From: Heligmosomoides polygyrus polygyrus
Lineage: Eukaryota; Nematoda; Chromadorea; Rhabditida; Heligmosomidae
Direction: 5' to 3'
Assembly (NCBI GenBank): GCA_947396885.1
Contig: OX377201.1
Coordinates: 22,669,923-22,733,922 of the forward strand
Length of the DNA: 64,000 nucleotides
A program made the position numbers and the translations under genes. This document shows positions 14,301 through 21,891 of this stretch, in pieces (the stretch's first letter is position 1; every line of letters begins with the position of its first letter). The notes beneath the pieces were generated by a model. The model was not told the DNA's origin, ran no database searches, and saw nothing but the letters and a program-made list of their open reading frames with translations.

Positions 14301-17300
14301 ATATTCGATTATTCGTTTATTCGAAAAAAATTTTGGAAGGACACAAGTATAGTAACCACCTAGCGCCAGAGCTGGAGAGAAGAAAACGAGCGGATTCGGG
14401 AGCTTTAAAGAGCGTTGAAGAAGTCGTGAAGAAGACTAAGAAAATCCGCCTCTTTGCCGACCTATTCGACACTTCAGTTCTCCTAAGCTAACCTATGCTT
14501 CGCAAAGCGCGGCTCTAAAAAAACAGGATGAACACTCCGTCAGCGGAGGAAAACAAGGAATTAAGAGGAAGATGTCCGGAATGAGGCGAATCGTGCAATT
14601 GAGAGATAGCCTCCGCACTTTTTTGTTAATTAACACGTTCATGGATTAGAAACGCTGTCGCATGAGACCACAACTCGTTGAAAACTAGCTGAGCCGGCCA
14701 CTTAACGTCCTTTGCGGGGCCCCGATAGACAAACGCTCCATTCTAAACAGCGAGATGCGCACCAACATGTTGATCGGGAAATACATGAAGGACAATATCG
14801 ACAATCTTCGCATCCCTCAGACGAAAAGGACTCGCTAAGCCACTTCAGCATTCAATTAGGGGGGTGAGGGAGGCGGGGGTGGGGAGACCACTGCAGACAC
14901 CGCTGGAGCACAGCCATGAGCAACAGCATCGGAAATCATATGGATACGTCATAACAATAGCCGCTTCCTCCTAGTACAGCACATATGTTAAAGATAGGGC
15001 CGGATACTCATTAGAGTTCAAGCTCGTTGAGTTCTAATCCACAGTCTTGTCTCAAGCCGTGTAAAATGCTATGCAAAATAAGAACTTCGAACAAACTCAC
15101 TATGCCAGTGCCTTCTTCACGGACTCCTCGTCTTTGAATTTCACGTAGAAGTTCACCGACGTCTGCTTTTCGTGGAAGGAGTGTGAAATGTGAGCGATGC
15201 GCTTCGTTATCGTCTGCTTTGGCGGCATTACGTTCCGCATCCGAACTGACTCAATCTACAATGAACGACCGTTATCATTAAGGATATAACAAGTGCACAG
15301 ACCAGATCGCTCACTGGGCCGTATTGCGAGAACAGCTTCTTGCACGATCGCTCATCCATCGACAGTGGCGCATTGCCGACGAACAGCGTGCGCTTCTTCT
15401 CATCTAGGTCCATACGCTTCTCGTGAGCTCTCTTGCGGTTCTCTCTGCAGGAAATGGGCCTACAGTTAGTAAGAGCGGGTGCTCTTATCCATGGGAACAC
15501 TGTAAATAACGAACCGCTGTTGGTCACGACCTTTCCAGTTCTCCGTCAGTTCTTTCTTCTCGTTCACATCGGGCTCAGCAATTGTCTCCTTCACCTTCTT
15601 AACCTTTGGCTTGATCACGGTTTCTCCTTTGACGACAGAAGGCGAGGCTTCGGCTTAAATGCTTTCGTAGTGACAATGACCTCCAGCAAACGTGGAGAGG
15701 TGGACTCACCTTCGTTTTCTAGGGAGGGTACAGGTTCACCGCGGAAAAGACTTGACAACGATCCAGGTACGTAGTTGTCTAAAGGCCAATTATAAGAATG
15801 AAAGTCAGTAAAAAAAGGTACCTGAATACCTGACTTACGCTCTGGTCTACCCTGAGTGCAGTACCTTTGAGTATGATAGGTTGAAAAATCTCAAACGCCA
15901 AACATACCTAATGAGGGCTTCACATCGCTGTTAGGAGTGGTAGAATCCATAGAGCTCTTCTTCTTTTTCTTCTTTTGAGAACTGCCCATGTTGTCTTCTT
16001 GCACCGCTGTATCTCCAGCTGGGAGCTCTCCATTTTCCTTCTTTCTCTTCTTCTGAGGAGGAGATCCAACGACTTCCTTTTCCTCCGGCATAGGGGCCTT
16101 CTTCTTCTTCTTCTTCTTTCGGGCAGATCTGTCAACCACAATCTCTTTCACTGCCGGCGTATCGGGAATACTTTCTTCTTCACTCCTGCGCTTCTTCTTT
16201 CGAGTGGCTTCCTCGCGCTCATCGACTTCGGTTAGGGAGGCAATAACCGGAGTCTTCACTTCCTTCTGCAAAGAGTCCTCGACCTCACCCCCTTGTTCAA
16301 ACGAAATCTTCTTCTTTTTCTTCTTCCGGGCAGAACCGTCAACCACAGTCTCCTTCACTGCAGACGTATCGGGAATACTTTCTTCCTCATACTTGTGCTT
16401 CTTCTTTCGAGTAGCTTCCTCGCGCTCACCGACTTCGGTTACGGGCGCAATAACCGGAGTCTTCACTTCTTTCTGCAAAGAGTCCTCGACCTCACTCTCT
16501 TGCTTAAACAAAATCTTCTTCTTTTTCTTTCGCAAAGATTCACTAGCTTCAACGTCCAGTGTTGAAGAGGTATCGTCAGCTACGTCTGATTCTCTTTTCT
16601 TCTTTTTCTTCTTCTGTGGAGTTTCATCGCCCTTAGGTTCTCCGACTTCAGGGACCTCAGAAGAAACTTCTCCTTCTGCTGCCTTCTTCCGCTTCTCCTT
16701 AGGAGATTCACTGACTTCATCCTCAGCCTTGAACAATGCCTTCTTTTTCTTCTTCTGATGAGACTCGACAACCACATCGTTGTTCTCCATGGTTGATGCA
16801 TCCACAGCGGCCTCTATTCTCTTCTTCTTCTTCTCCCTAGCGATTTGTTTGCCATCAACCTCCTCCGTTAGTGACGTTTCAAAACAATTATCTACTACTG
16901 GTGTTGTGTTCTCCTTTGAGGATCCACCGACCTCCTCTTCTATTAATGAGGTTCTCTTCTTCTTCTTTCGGACCGATTCACTAGCATCTCCGTTCTCCAT
17001 CACTGGCCCATCAGCTTCTGCTTCTCTGACTTTTTCTTTCTTCTTCTTCTTCTTTGGGGTATCGCCTTCATTCAGTGTGGAAGCTTCTGACACTTTGTTT
17101 CTCATCTTCTGCTGCGACCCATCGAACTTCTCCTTCATTGATGTCTCAGCCGCTAGACCTTCCTCCGCCTTCTTCTTCTTCTTTTTCACCTCCGGTGTGG
17201 TGCTTTCCGGCTCTAAACACACCCAATTTAAATAGCTGCGCTAACAGTCTATTTAATTGTATTTGGTGTATTATAAACGATGCTTTCACTTTAGAACCTA

Positions 17301-20252
17301 TTTGATTGCTGTTCATAGCTTACGTGAATATGAGATGAGTGTTGGTAAGAAAAAGAAGTACTCGAGACCACAACAAGATCACTAAACTTTTATCAAAACA
17401 GGACACAAACAGGGCACTATCGGAAAAATTAGACAAACCTTTTGTGGGAACATGCTCTTCAATGGATGCAGAGTCCAGAATTTTACCCAACAGCGACTTT
17501 TTCTTCTTCTTTTTCGGTTCAGTCGTCTCAATTGAGTCTGAATAATGAGGATGAAATTAAATTAAAGAGGAGGTCTGGTGCCCTATAGTCTGGCTTTACG
17601 GATATCATAGGACGCCACCTAGAGCTGACATAACCGATAAAACTAAGGAGCCGAGTTCGATTCCTGCCTGAGTCAAATCTTCACTCGTTACTCATTATCA
17701 AACCTACTCTATTTGAACGGCGAAAACAATGTTAAGCAGCCATTAAAACGGCTTGGACCCACTTGGTGACACAAGAATTCTATGGTTCCTATATTGTGAC
17801 AGGAGCTTTGCCTCTACTAACCCTCTTAACCTTAACGATGTGTTGATAGCAGAGCCAGCTTATTCGGTACTATTGTACTTTCACAACTCCAGAAGCGAGA
17901 GCTCGGAAAAAAGTCGCCCAAACTTCGCCTAAGAGGCTTATTTGGAGTGCTGATCACGAACCTGACATCCGTATTACGCTGGAGTACAGTAGGTTACGGT
18001 AAGTACAAGTGACTAAAGCCGTGGTCACTGATTAAGCCCAAACTTCGTATATAGGGGCTATCTGTGGTGCTGATCACGAATCTACCATTCTCCGGCGTAA
18101 CATCAAAAACTGATGCCAGATTCGTGCTGAGCACCCAAATAATTCCCTCGGCGAAGTTTGGGCGAAATCGGTGAATATGACTTCGACAGCCTTATTCATT
18201 CGTACCTACCGTAACATACTTACTCCAGCGGAATACGAAAAATGGATGTCAGTATGTCGTGATCAGCACCCCAGATAGCCCCTATAGACGAAGTTTGGCC
18301 TGAATCGGTGACCATTACCCTTTCTCCTGTACCGACCGTGGTCGACCCAGATTCCAAAAACGGATGTCAGAATTGTGATCAGCACCACAAGCAACCCTCC
18401 TGGGCTAAGTTTGGGCGAATTCCTTTTTTCGACCTCTGGACTTGTAAAGGTACAATGGTGCCACTTATTCTATTCGCATACAAAAAAGTTCGTAAATTCG
18501 TTCATCCACGCAAAATTCATGACCGCCGGAGGTATCACTGATCCAACATATTTACCATTATGGCTTGAATAGAACGGCTGATGGACAAGCTTTTCGAAAA
18601 TAGAACAGCGTCGATCGAAATTCTCAATTTTTCATCAGAATAATCCCTTGAGATGGAAGTAACAAAAATATCCTGCCCGTGGACACACGGCTGAATGTGA
18701 TAGCGCTGATAAATTAGTTGGTTGCACAGATTCACCATAAGTGGACACTGTGCATCTACCAACTAATGCGGATCAATTGCTTCTAACTAGAAAGCTTTTA
18801 AACCACTGAAGCAAAAACCGCGTTCAGGATATTGCTTGAATTTCGAGCAGTAGCTGTGATACATTAAAACTTCTAAAGAGAAACTTTGGCTCCGCTTTCA
18901 CTTTCGCTTCTCTACTGTTTTTGAATTTGGGCAATTTTTAACTGCACCCCATATGCAAAGAATAGAGTGGATGCACGAGTGCAATTACACTGCACGGATC
19001 TGCAACTGGTCCCTAGCGCCGCTTAGCGATGGAGCGCGGAAACATTCGGGTGTCCTGCTCCTGATGAATCAGGGGAGAAATGTCGGGGGGGGGGGGGGGG
19101 AGGGAGGCTCTTGAGCCTTAGCCTCCGAGTCCTATTCATCACGACCTGTCTCTGAAGCATTTTATTCATCATAACCTGCCTGCTGAACCATTTTACTGCC
19201 GTTGTTTCCACAATTCGAGTTTGTCTGTGGGAGTTTAGTCAGGAAATGACTTTATTCTGGGTTCTAGGCAGGGTTAGGGACTCATGGAGTCCCTCTTGGA
19301 TGGAGACCTATACTTTGACACCTTGAGATGTGGTGAATACAAGCTACTCGCGCGGAAACTGCTTTCGTCGCTCAAGGGAACTCCAGCTGGCTTCTACCAA
19401 AGCGCTGGAAAAATGGGCAGAAACGCCTCAAAATTGCGTAGAAGTCAAGCCCCTCAAATCCACTGGGCCCCGAGCCGGTTGCCGGTAGTGCCATCGCGGG
19501 CGTACAAGAGTACAAGGGGCCGCAAGCGCACAGTTTGCGCGCTCCACCACTAATGGGCGCTAGGGACTAGTTGGAGATCCGTGCAATGTAATGTTTTTCG
19601 TGGATGTACAGCAAATAATGCGCGCTTCAGCCTAACTTCAACCAATGGAATTGTCAGCCTAATGATACCCGGTAGGGCAAACGAAGTCCAACGATGAAGA
19701 TTAACGTCAGTTCACCGATCCATTCCGCACTTCGAACTACTGCCCACTAGCTCCTAATTGATACTCTTCCTTTGCGGCACTCAGTATCTACCACGCAAAT
19801 TCACTAACACCGCAATGAGAACACAATCAAAAACAAAGCATTAGTGAAACCCACCGGGGCTTGTTTCGGCCACCGCAACAGAGGTAGGCTCCAAAGACTT
19901 CTTTTTCTTCTTATTCTTCAGCGAAGGACTCGCTTCTTCTTTAGCCGCTTCATCGACGACCATCGCTTTAATGCTCTTCTTCTTCATACTGTTGGTAAGC
20001 TCCTCATCACAACTTCGTGCAGTCTCAGTCTCGCCTACGTTGGTTTCGACGGACTTTCTCTTTCTCTTCTTTTTGCTTGAAGGGCATACATCTGAACAAT
20101 ACAGTGGGTACAGTCATAAAAATGTAATGAAAACCCAACTGAACCATTAGGGAGAAGACAACACAGTGGAAACAGAACTAACCTTCAGGCACATCGTTGC
20201 AAATTGGTTCCGTACTTGTTTCTTGCAGCTTCTTCAACTTTTTCTCACCCAT
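2307..20252 (-). CDS. RBM34: RBM34-like nucleolar RNA-binding protein with two RRMs, 13 exons, 902 aa
   Basis: Exons, in transcript order: 20252-20183, 20091-19855, 17537-17439, 17212-15908, 15778-15710, 15653-15531, 15442-15315, 15255-15101, 8738-8650, 8369-8233, 5683-5585, 5511-5411, 2403-2307. They total 2709 nt with every phase matching. The N-terminal half (about residues 1-590) is acidic and lysine-rich with many KKKKKK blocks. RRM1 begins [12 protein letters not shown] and crosses a junction into [13 protein letters not shown]2 carries KLTVFVGNLPLDV and [10 protein letters not shown]. The order and spacing match RBM34 of animals and Nop12 of yeast, factors linked to large-subunit rRNA processing; the tail is basic, like a nucleolar signal. 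The enlarged lysine-rich part is unlike human RBM34, which is about half this length. The 15442 acceptor has two adjacent AGs; only one keeps frame. The start ATG follows a TTTAG acceptor by 12 nt. Orthology is well supported; nucleolar function is inferred from the family. Confidence 0.9.
2770..2879. repeat. Palindromic MITE, copy A
   Basis: A 110-bp near-palindrome. The left end reads GGCCTATATTATACTTCG and the right end is its inverted complement (GAACTATAACATAGGCC). The interior is rich in CGACG and also folds on itself. It shares end sequence with copies at 28118, 43619, 45605 and 56586 and lies in the last intron of the RBM34-like gene. It has no coding capacity. Confidence 0.65.
3059..4497 (+). 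mobile_element. Degenerate RTE-type non-LTR retrotransposon, reverse-transcriptase part
   Basis: The sequence matches the full-length RTE copy at 9516-12973 from the KKAFDSVE region through the C-terminal tail. The RT core around 3350-3400 reads [15 protein letters not shown], keeping the FADD metal-binding motif. Stops and frameshifts break it throughout, so it is dead. A second retroelement fragment is inserted at 3718-4027. Confidence 0.85.
3718..4027 (-). mobile_element. Second RTE family, 3' tail, inserted into the RTE copy
   Basis: The minus strand encodes the C-terminal tail of another RTE group ([18 protein letters not shown], then [13 protein letters not shown]). It is flanked by a 15-bp direct repeat TTCCTGCCCTAACAT at 3703-3717 and 4028-4042, a target-site duplication showing that it landed inside the older RTE. 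A related fragment lies at 48765-49033. Confidence 0.8.
4561..5400. other. Intron sequence, no gene seen
   Basis: This is part of the last large intron of the RBM34-like gene. It is AT-rich from about 4800 onward with short ATTT repeats. I recognise no domain, RNA gene or complete element. Confidence 0.4.
6363..6536 (+). mobile_element. LINE fragment (CR1/Jockey-like ORF2 tail)
   Basis: The plus-strand reading [12 protein letters not shown] ... [15 protein letters not shown] resembles the C-terminal tail after the reverse transcriptase in CR1/L2/Jockey-type LINEs (VQ-x-F-TR-x-L ... R-x-x-L-G-L-x-x-L). It abuts the SINE at 6539. Only about 55 codons remain and no catalytic motif is present. 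Confidence 0.5.
6539..6823 (+). repeat. tRNA-derived SINE, copy 2
   Basis: A full copy. GGGCGCGTGTAGCGCAGTCGG carries the A box, CTGGTTCGGATTTCCC the B box, and the element ends in several TTTATCC/TTATCC units. It lies in an RBM34 intron. Confidence 0.85.
6824..7868. other. Intron sequence, no gene seen
   Basis: About 1 kb between two SINE copies in the 5684-8232 intron of the RBM34-like gene. It has AT-rich runs and no recognisable coding or RNA motif. Confidence 0.4.
7869..8173 (-). repeat. tRNA-derived SINE, copy 3
   Basis: A full copy in minus orientation: GGATAAA units mark the tail on the left and GCGCCCC the tRNA-like head on the right. It ends about 60 bp from the RRM2 exon of the RBM34-like gene. 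Confidence 0.85.
8985..9289 (+). mobile_element. Old RTE copy, left half (split by a later insertion)
   Basis: This matches the RTE reverse-transcriptase region ([14 protein letters not shown] corresponds to [15 protein letters not shown]). It stops abruptly at 9289 and resumes in register at 14360, so the two parts were one copy before a 5.05-kb unit inserted. The FADD motif is degraded, consistent with age. Confidence 0.8.
9298..9504 (+). repeat. GAATATTCG-rich repeat, left copy
   Basis: The copy starts TATACTTCGGACCGAATCG, followed by units of about 50 bp that alternate GAATATTCG runs with GAGG-CCAAAATTCG spacers. The young RTE cuts it off on its right side. It is a direct repeat of the copy at 14074. 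Confidence 0.75.
9950..11170 (+). pseudogene. RTE endonuclease reading frame, 406 codons
   Basis: The first reading frame of the retrotransposon. The endonuclease domain spans about residues 45-290, with the conserved Asn (TYNAR), Glu (TETR), Asp (GDFN) and Asp-His (GSDHR) residues all present, so the nicking domain itself looks intact. After about residue 345 the correct frame moves to the +2 frame ([14 protein letters not shown]), so the ORF's last 60 or so residues are an artefact of a frameshift. It belongs to the element, not the host. Confidence 0.8.
11249..12964 (+). pseudogene. RTE reverse-transcriptase region, broken
   Basis: RT motifs run through three frames: 11249-11645 ([29 protein letters not shown]), a frameshift at a 31-nt duplication, then about 11670-12188 ([25 protein letters not shown]), an in-frame UGA at 12189-12191, and 12192-12713 ([13 protein letters not shown], ... 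RWAG). One more shift near 12700 leads to the tail ending about 12962. All catalytic motifs can be read but not from a single frame. Confidence 0.85.
13228..13242 (+). other. 15-nt match to nematode spliced leader SL1
   Basis: GTTTAATTACCCAAG equals positions 2-16 of SL1 and lies 13 nt upstream of the PEN-2 ATG at 13256. The final bases of SL1 (TTTGAG) are not matched. It suggests that the PEN-2 copy came from a trans-spliced mRNA; that origin is inference. Confidence 0.5.
13256..13560 (+). pseudogene. pen-2: PEN-2 (gamma-secretase subunit) retrocopy, frameshifted
   Basis: The start reads [19 protein letters not shown] and continues through [12 protein letters not shown], the hallmark N-terminus and first hydrophobic segment of PEN-2, a subunit of the presenilin/gamma-secretase membrane protease. 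Then, in shifted frames, come [22 protein letters not shown] and [19 protein letters not shown], ending [14 protein letters not shown] with a stop at 13558-13560. The 305-nt span equals the family's length of about 101 residues, with no intron. Three frame breaks (near 13374, 13415 and 13441) show that it is not functional as read. It sits inside the composite repeat unit, opposite in strand to the host genes. Homology is clear to me by motif and length; the retrocopy origin is inferred from the missing introns and the SL1 trace upstream. Confidence 0.75.
13798..13925. repeat. 64-bp tandem duplication
   Basis: Two adjacent units, each holding AGAAGCCG, TACAATTTCAACCAA and TTGATAAATTTTGTGGC, differ at several bases. 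They lie downstream of the PEN-2 copy within the composite unit. Confidence 0.7.
14074..14351 (+). repeat. GAATATTCG-rich repeat, right copy
   Basis: A direct repeat of 9298-9504, starting TATACTTCAGACCGATTCG. It extends further than the left copy and ends GGACACAAGTATA, immediately followed by the GTAACCAC duplication. It is about 278 bp long and very AT-rich, with self-complementary GAATATTCG cores. Confidence 0.75.
14360..14850 (+). mobile_element. Old RTE copy, right half
   Basis: It resumes exactly where 9289 stopped (CTAGCGCCAGAGCTGG) and follows the RTE C-terminal region (KSVEEV-KKTKK, then the WAGH region) in degraded form. Multiple stops and small deletions mark an old copy. Confidence 0.75.
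17866..18472. repeat. Foldback repeat with internal GATCACGAATCTGACATCC units, copy 1
   Basis: The ends are inverted (ATTGTACTTTCAC on the left, TGTAAAGGTACAATGG on the right). The interior has several units of about 120 bp in both orientations around GTGCTGATCACGAA, TGACATCCG, the GGTAGGTAC type, and CCCAAACTTCG. A second copy is at 23318-24042 and a fragment at 41333-41480. It is non-coding and lies in the third intron of the RBM34-like gene. Confidence 0.65.
18473..19854. other. Intron sequence, no gene seen
   Basis: Part of the RBM34 intron between exons 2 and 3. It includes a 16-base poly-G run at 19085-19100. I see no domain, RNA gene or recognisable transposon. Confidence 0.4.
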
Positions 20253-20266
20253 ATTATTTTGACCCT
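20253..20266 (-). promoter_or_regulatory. Probable trans-splice acceptor of the RBM34-like gene
   Basis: Reading the minus strand, AATTGTTTAG ends at 20265, leaving a 12-nt leader before the ATG at 20252. No upstream exon is visible. This fits an SL acceptor; inference from sequence only. Confidence 0.55.
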
Positions 20267-21803
20267 AAACAATTACAAATCCTGTTAGCGTAATCACCGT
20301 CCTACTAACAATCGTCAAACTTTTTAATCAATTTTTTTACTAATTATACGGTAAGATCTTCGTCTGGCCCCCATTGCGATCAGATTTCTAATCCCCCTGC
20401 CAGAAGGGCGGCGGATGTGCAACAACCCTCCCCACTCAATTATAGCCTGAAATCCGATTGTCAAGACAGAGAAGCTACGATACCAGTTTTCTTTGGACTG
20501 ATGTTTCACGTTGCCGTTGAGATAGTGGTCCATATAGTCTTTCATCAATACACCTTCCCTATAATTTCCCTATAATTAGCAATAGATTGACTATAATTCT
20601 GAGCAAAATAGCGCTTGGTGAAAATTTTCTTGCCGTACCGCGCCAGCTATCATAAATTAAGAAATACGTTAGTTTTACGCCTACCCGTCCCGAAGGCATC
20701 ATGCATCACATTTCTACTGCATACAGTGGGTACAATTTTCATGCATATTTGAACTACAAAATGACTTGCAGTGTACAGCTGGATAGGCGCTTCATCATTT
20801 CCAGACTAGTCCGCTGCCAAACACGCAGTGATGGAAAGGTAATCCGAACCAGAAACCTCGATTCGGCATACGCGTGGGAGCCTGCTCCCATACCGGCATC
20901 GCTGCACACCTCTCCCCCAACTAGCATTCCGCGTACAGCTGGATCCAAAATTCACTTGGACAGAATGCTTCTTTGCGAAGACTCCTGTCTTCTACATTTC
21001 CGTCTCCTACCTTATCTCTATCCCTTCACCCCGCAGGTTTAATTGTTGATAAATCCAGTTACTGGATGGATCGCTTCGTTGGAAAATGTTGCAGGAAGTC
21101 TGCCAGTAATCAAAAGGCTCATTCAAAGTCATTACAAACATTTAGGGATTGCAAGTCGGAAACGTCAGACTTTTGTTAGAGCTTCCTCAACACAAAACTT
21201 CCCTATCACGATTCTGTTGCATATCTCTGTCTAGGGCAACTCAACATTCATTCGAATATACGAGAGCTTACGACTAGTTTTCCACAAGAAATCTATGTTT
21301 CTACAGATTTTCTTGTGACTAATTGCTATTGGCTCGCGCAAGGTAGCACATAAAAGAGGCCGGTTGTCGGTAGCAATTAAGGTTCCTGGCTCGGATCTCG
21401 CCCAGGCCAACCAGGTAGTCCACCCACAACAGTCAATGAATTGACCCCACACTTGTTTGAGGAGGATGCAATACTGACCGGCTGGCCAGTAAATACGCAG
21501 TTAAACTACCTACAACTCGACTCCTAGAACTAGATCGGAAAACACGTCACAACTGGGGACTGATTAAAGCTACACTTTATCCCTATGCTTCAATTACAGT
21601 TATTACAATTTGTTTGACTGTTAGATTCCAAGCTACTCGGTTATTTTGGATTTTAATCGGTAGTTTATCGACCTTCAAATGAAAAAGAACATTGTTAGCA
21701 TACTCAATACCGGAACACATAAAAGCACGCCTTCTACAGGTAGCTGGAACTGGAACGCCTCCAATATATAAAAGCTGCACAAAGAGACAACTAAAGAAAA
21801 TAA
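20267..21803. other. Spacer between SF3A2 and the RBM34-like gene
   Basis: About 1.5 kb separating two genes on the same strand. It contains a decayed SINE (21345-21535) and otherwise no supported gene. The short open frames here have no recognisable domains. Confidence 0.45.
21345..21535 (+). repeat. tRNA-derived SINE, decayed copy
   Basis: It retains AGGTTCCTGGCTCGGATCTC, CCCAGGCCAACCA and GGCTGGCCAGTAAATACGC in the family order, but lacks a clear A box and tail. Confidence 0.55.
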
Positions 21804-21809
21804 TTTATT
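21804..21809 (-). terminator. Polyadenylation signal of SF3A2
   Basis: AATAAA on the minus strand lies about 83 nt past the SF3A2 stop, a plausible 3' end signal. Confidence 0.6.
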
Positions 21810-21891
21810 TGCAAAATATCCAACAACCAAAGGAGCCGTGAACGACCAGAGCGATAGAAACAATTGGTAATGAGACCATTTCACAAATACA

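Larger units (their letters stand above)
9298..14351. mobile_element. Composite unit flanked by an 8-bp duplication, with direct repeats at both ends
   Basis: The unit interrupts an old RTE and is bounded on both sides by GTAACCAC (9290-9297 and 14352-14359). It starts TATACTTC and ends AAGTATA, short inverted ends. Near-identical GAATATTCG-rich repeats lie at both ends in the same orientation (9298-9504 and 14074-14351). Between them are the young RTE (9516-12973), a PEN-2 retrocopy and unassigned sequence. Without the RTE the unit is about 1.6 kb. An 8-bp target duplication suits a hAT-like DNA transposon; that assignment is inference and no transposase is present. Confidence 0.55.

Noticed and set aside
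16204..16758. Long plus-strand frames rich in Phe/Ser opposite the RBM34 exon
   Set aside because: They are the antisense of poly-lysine codons (AAG/AAA read as CTT/TTT); the minus-strand frame joins cleanly to RRM exons.
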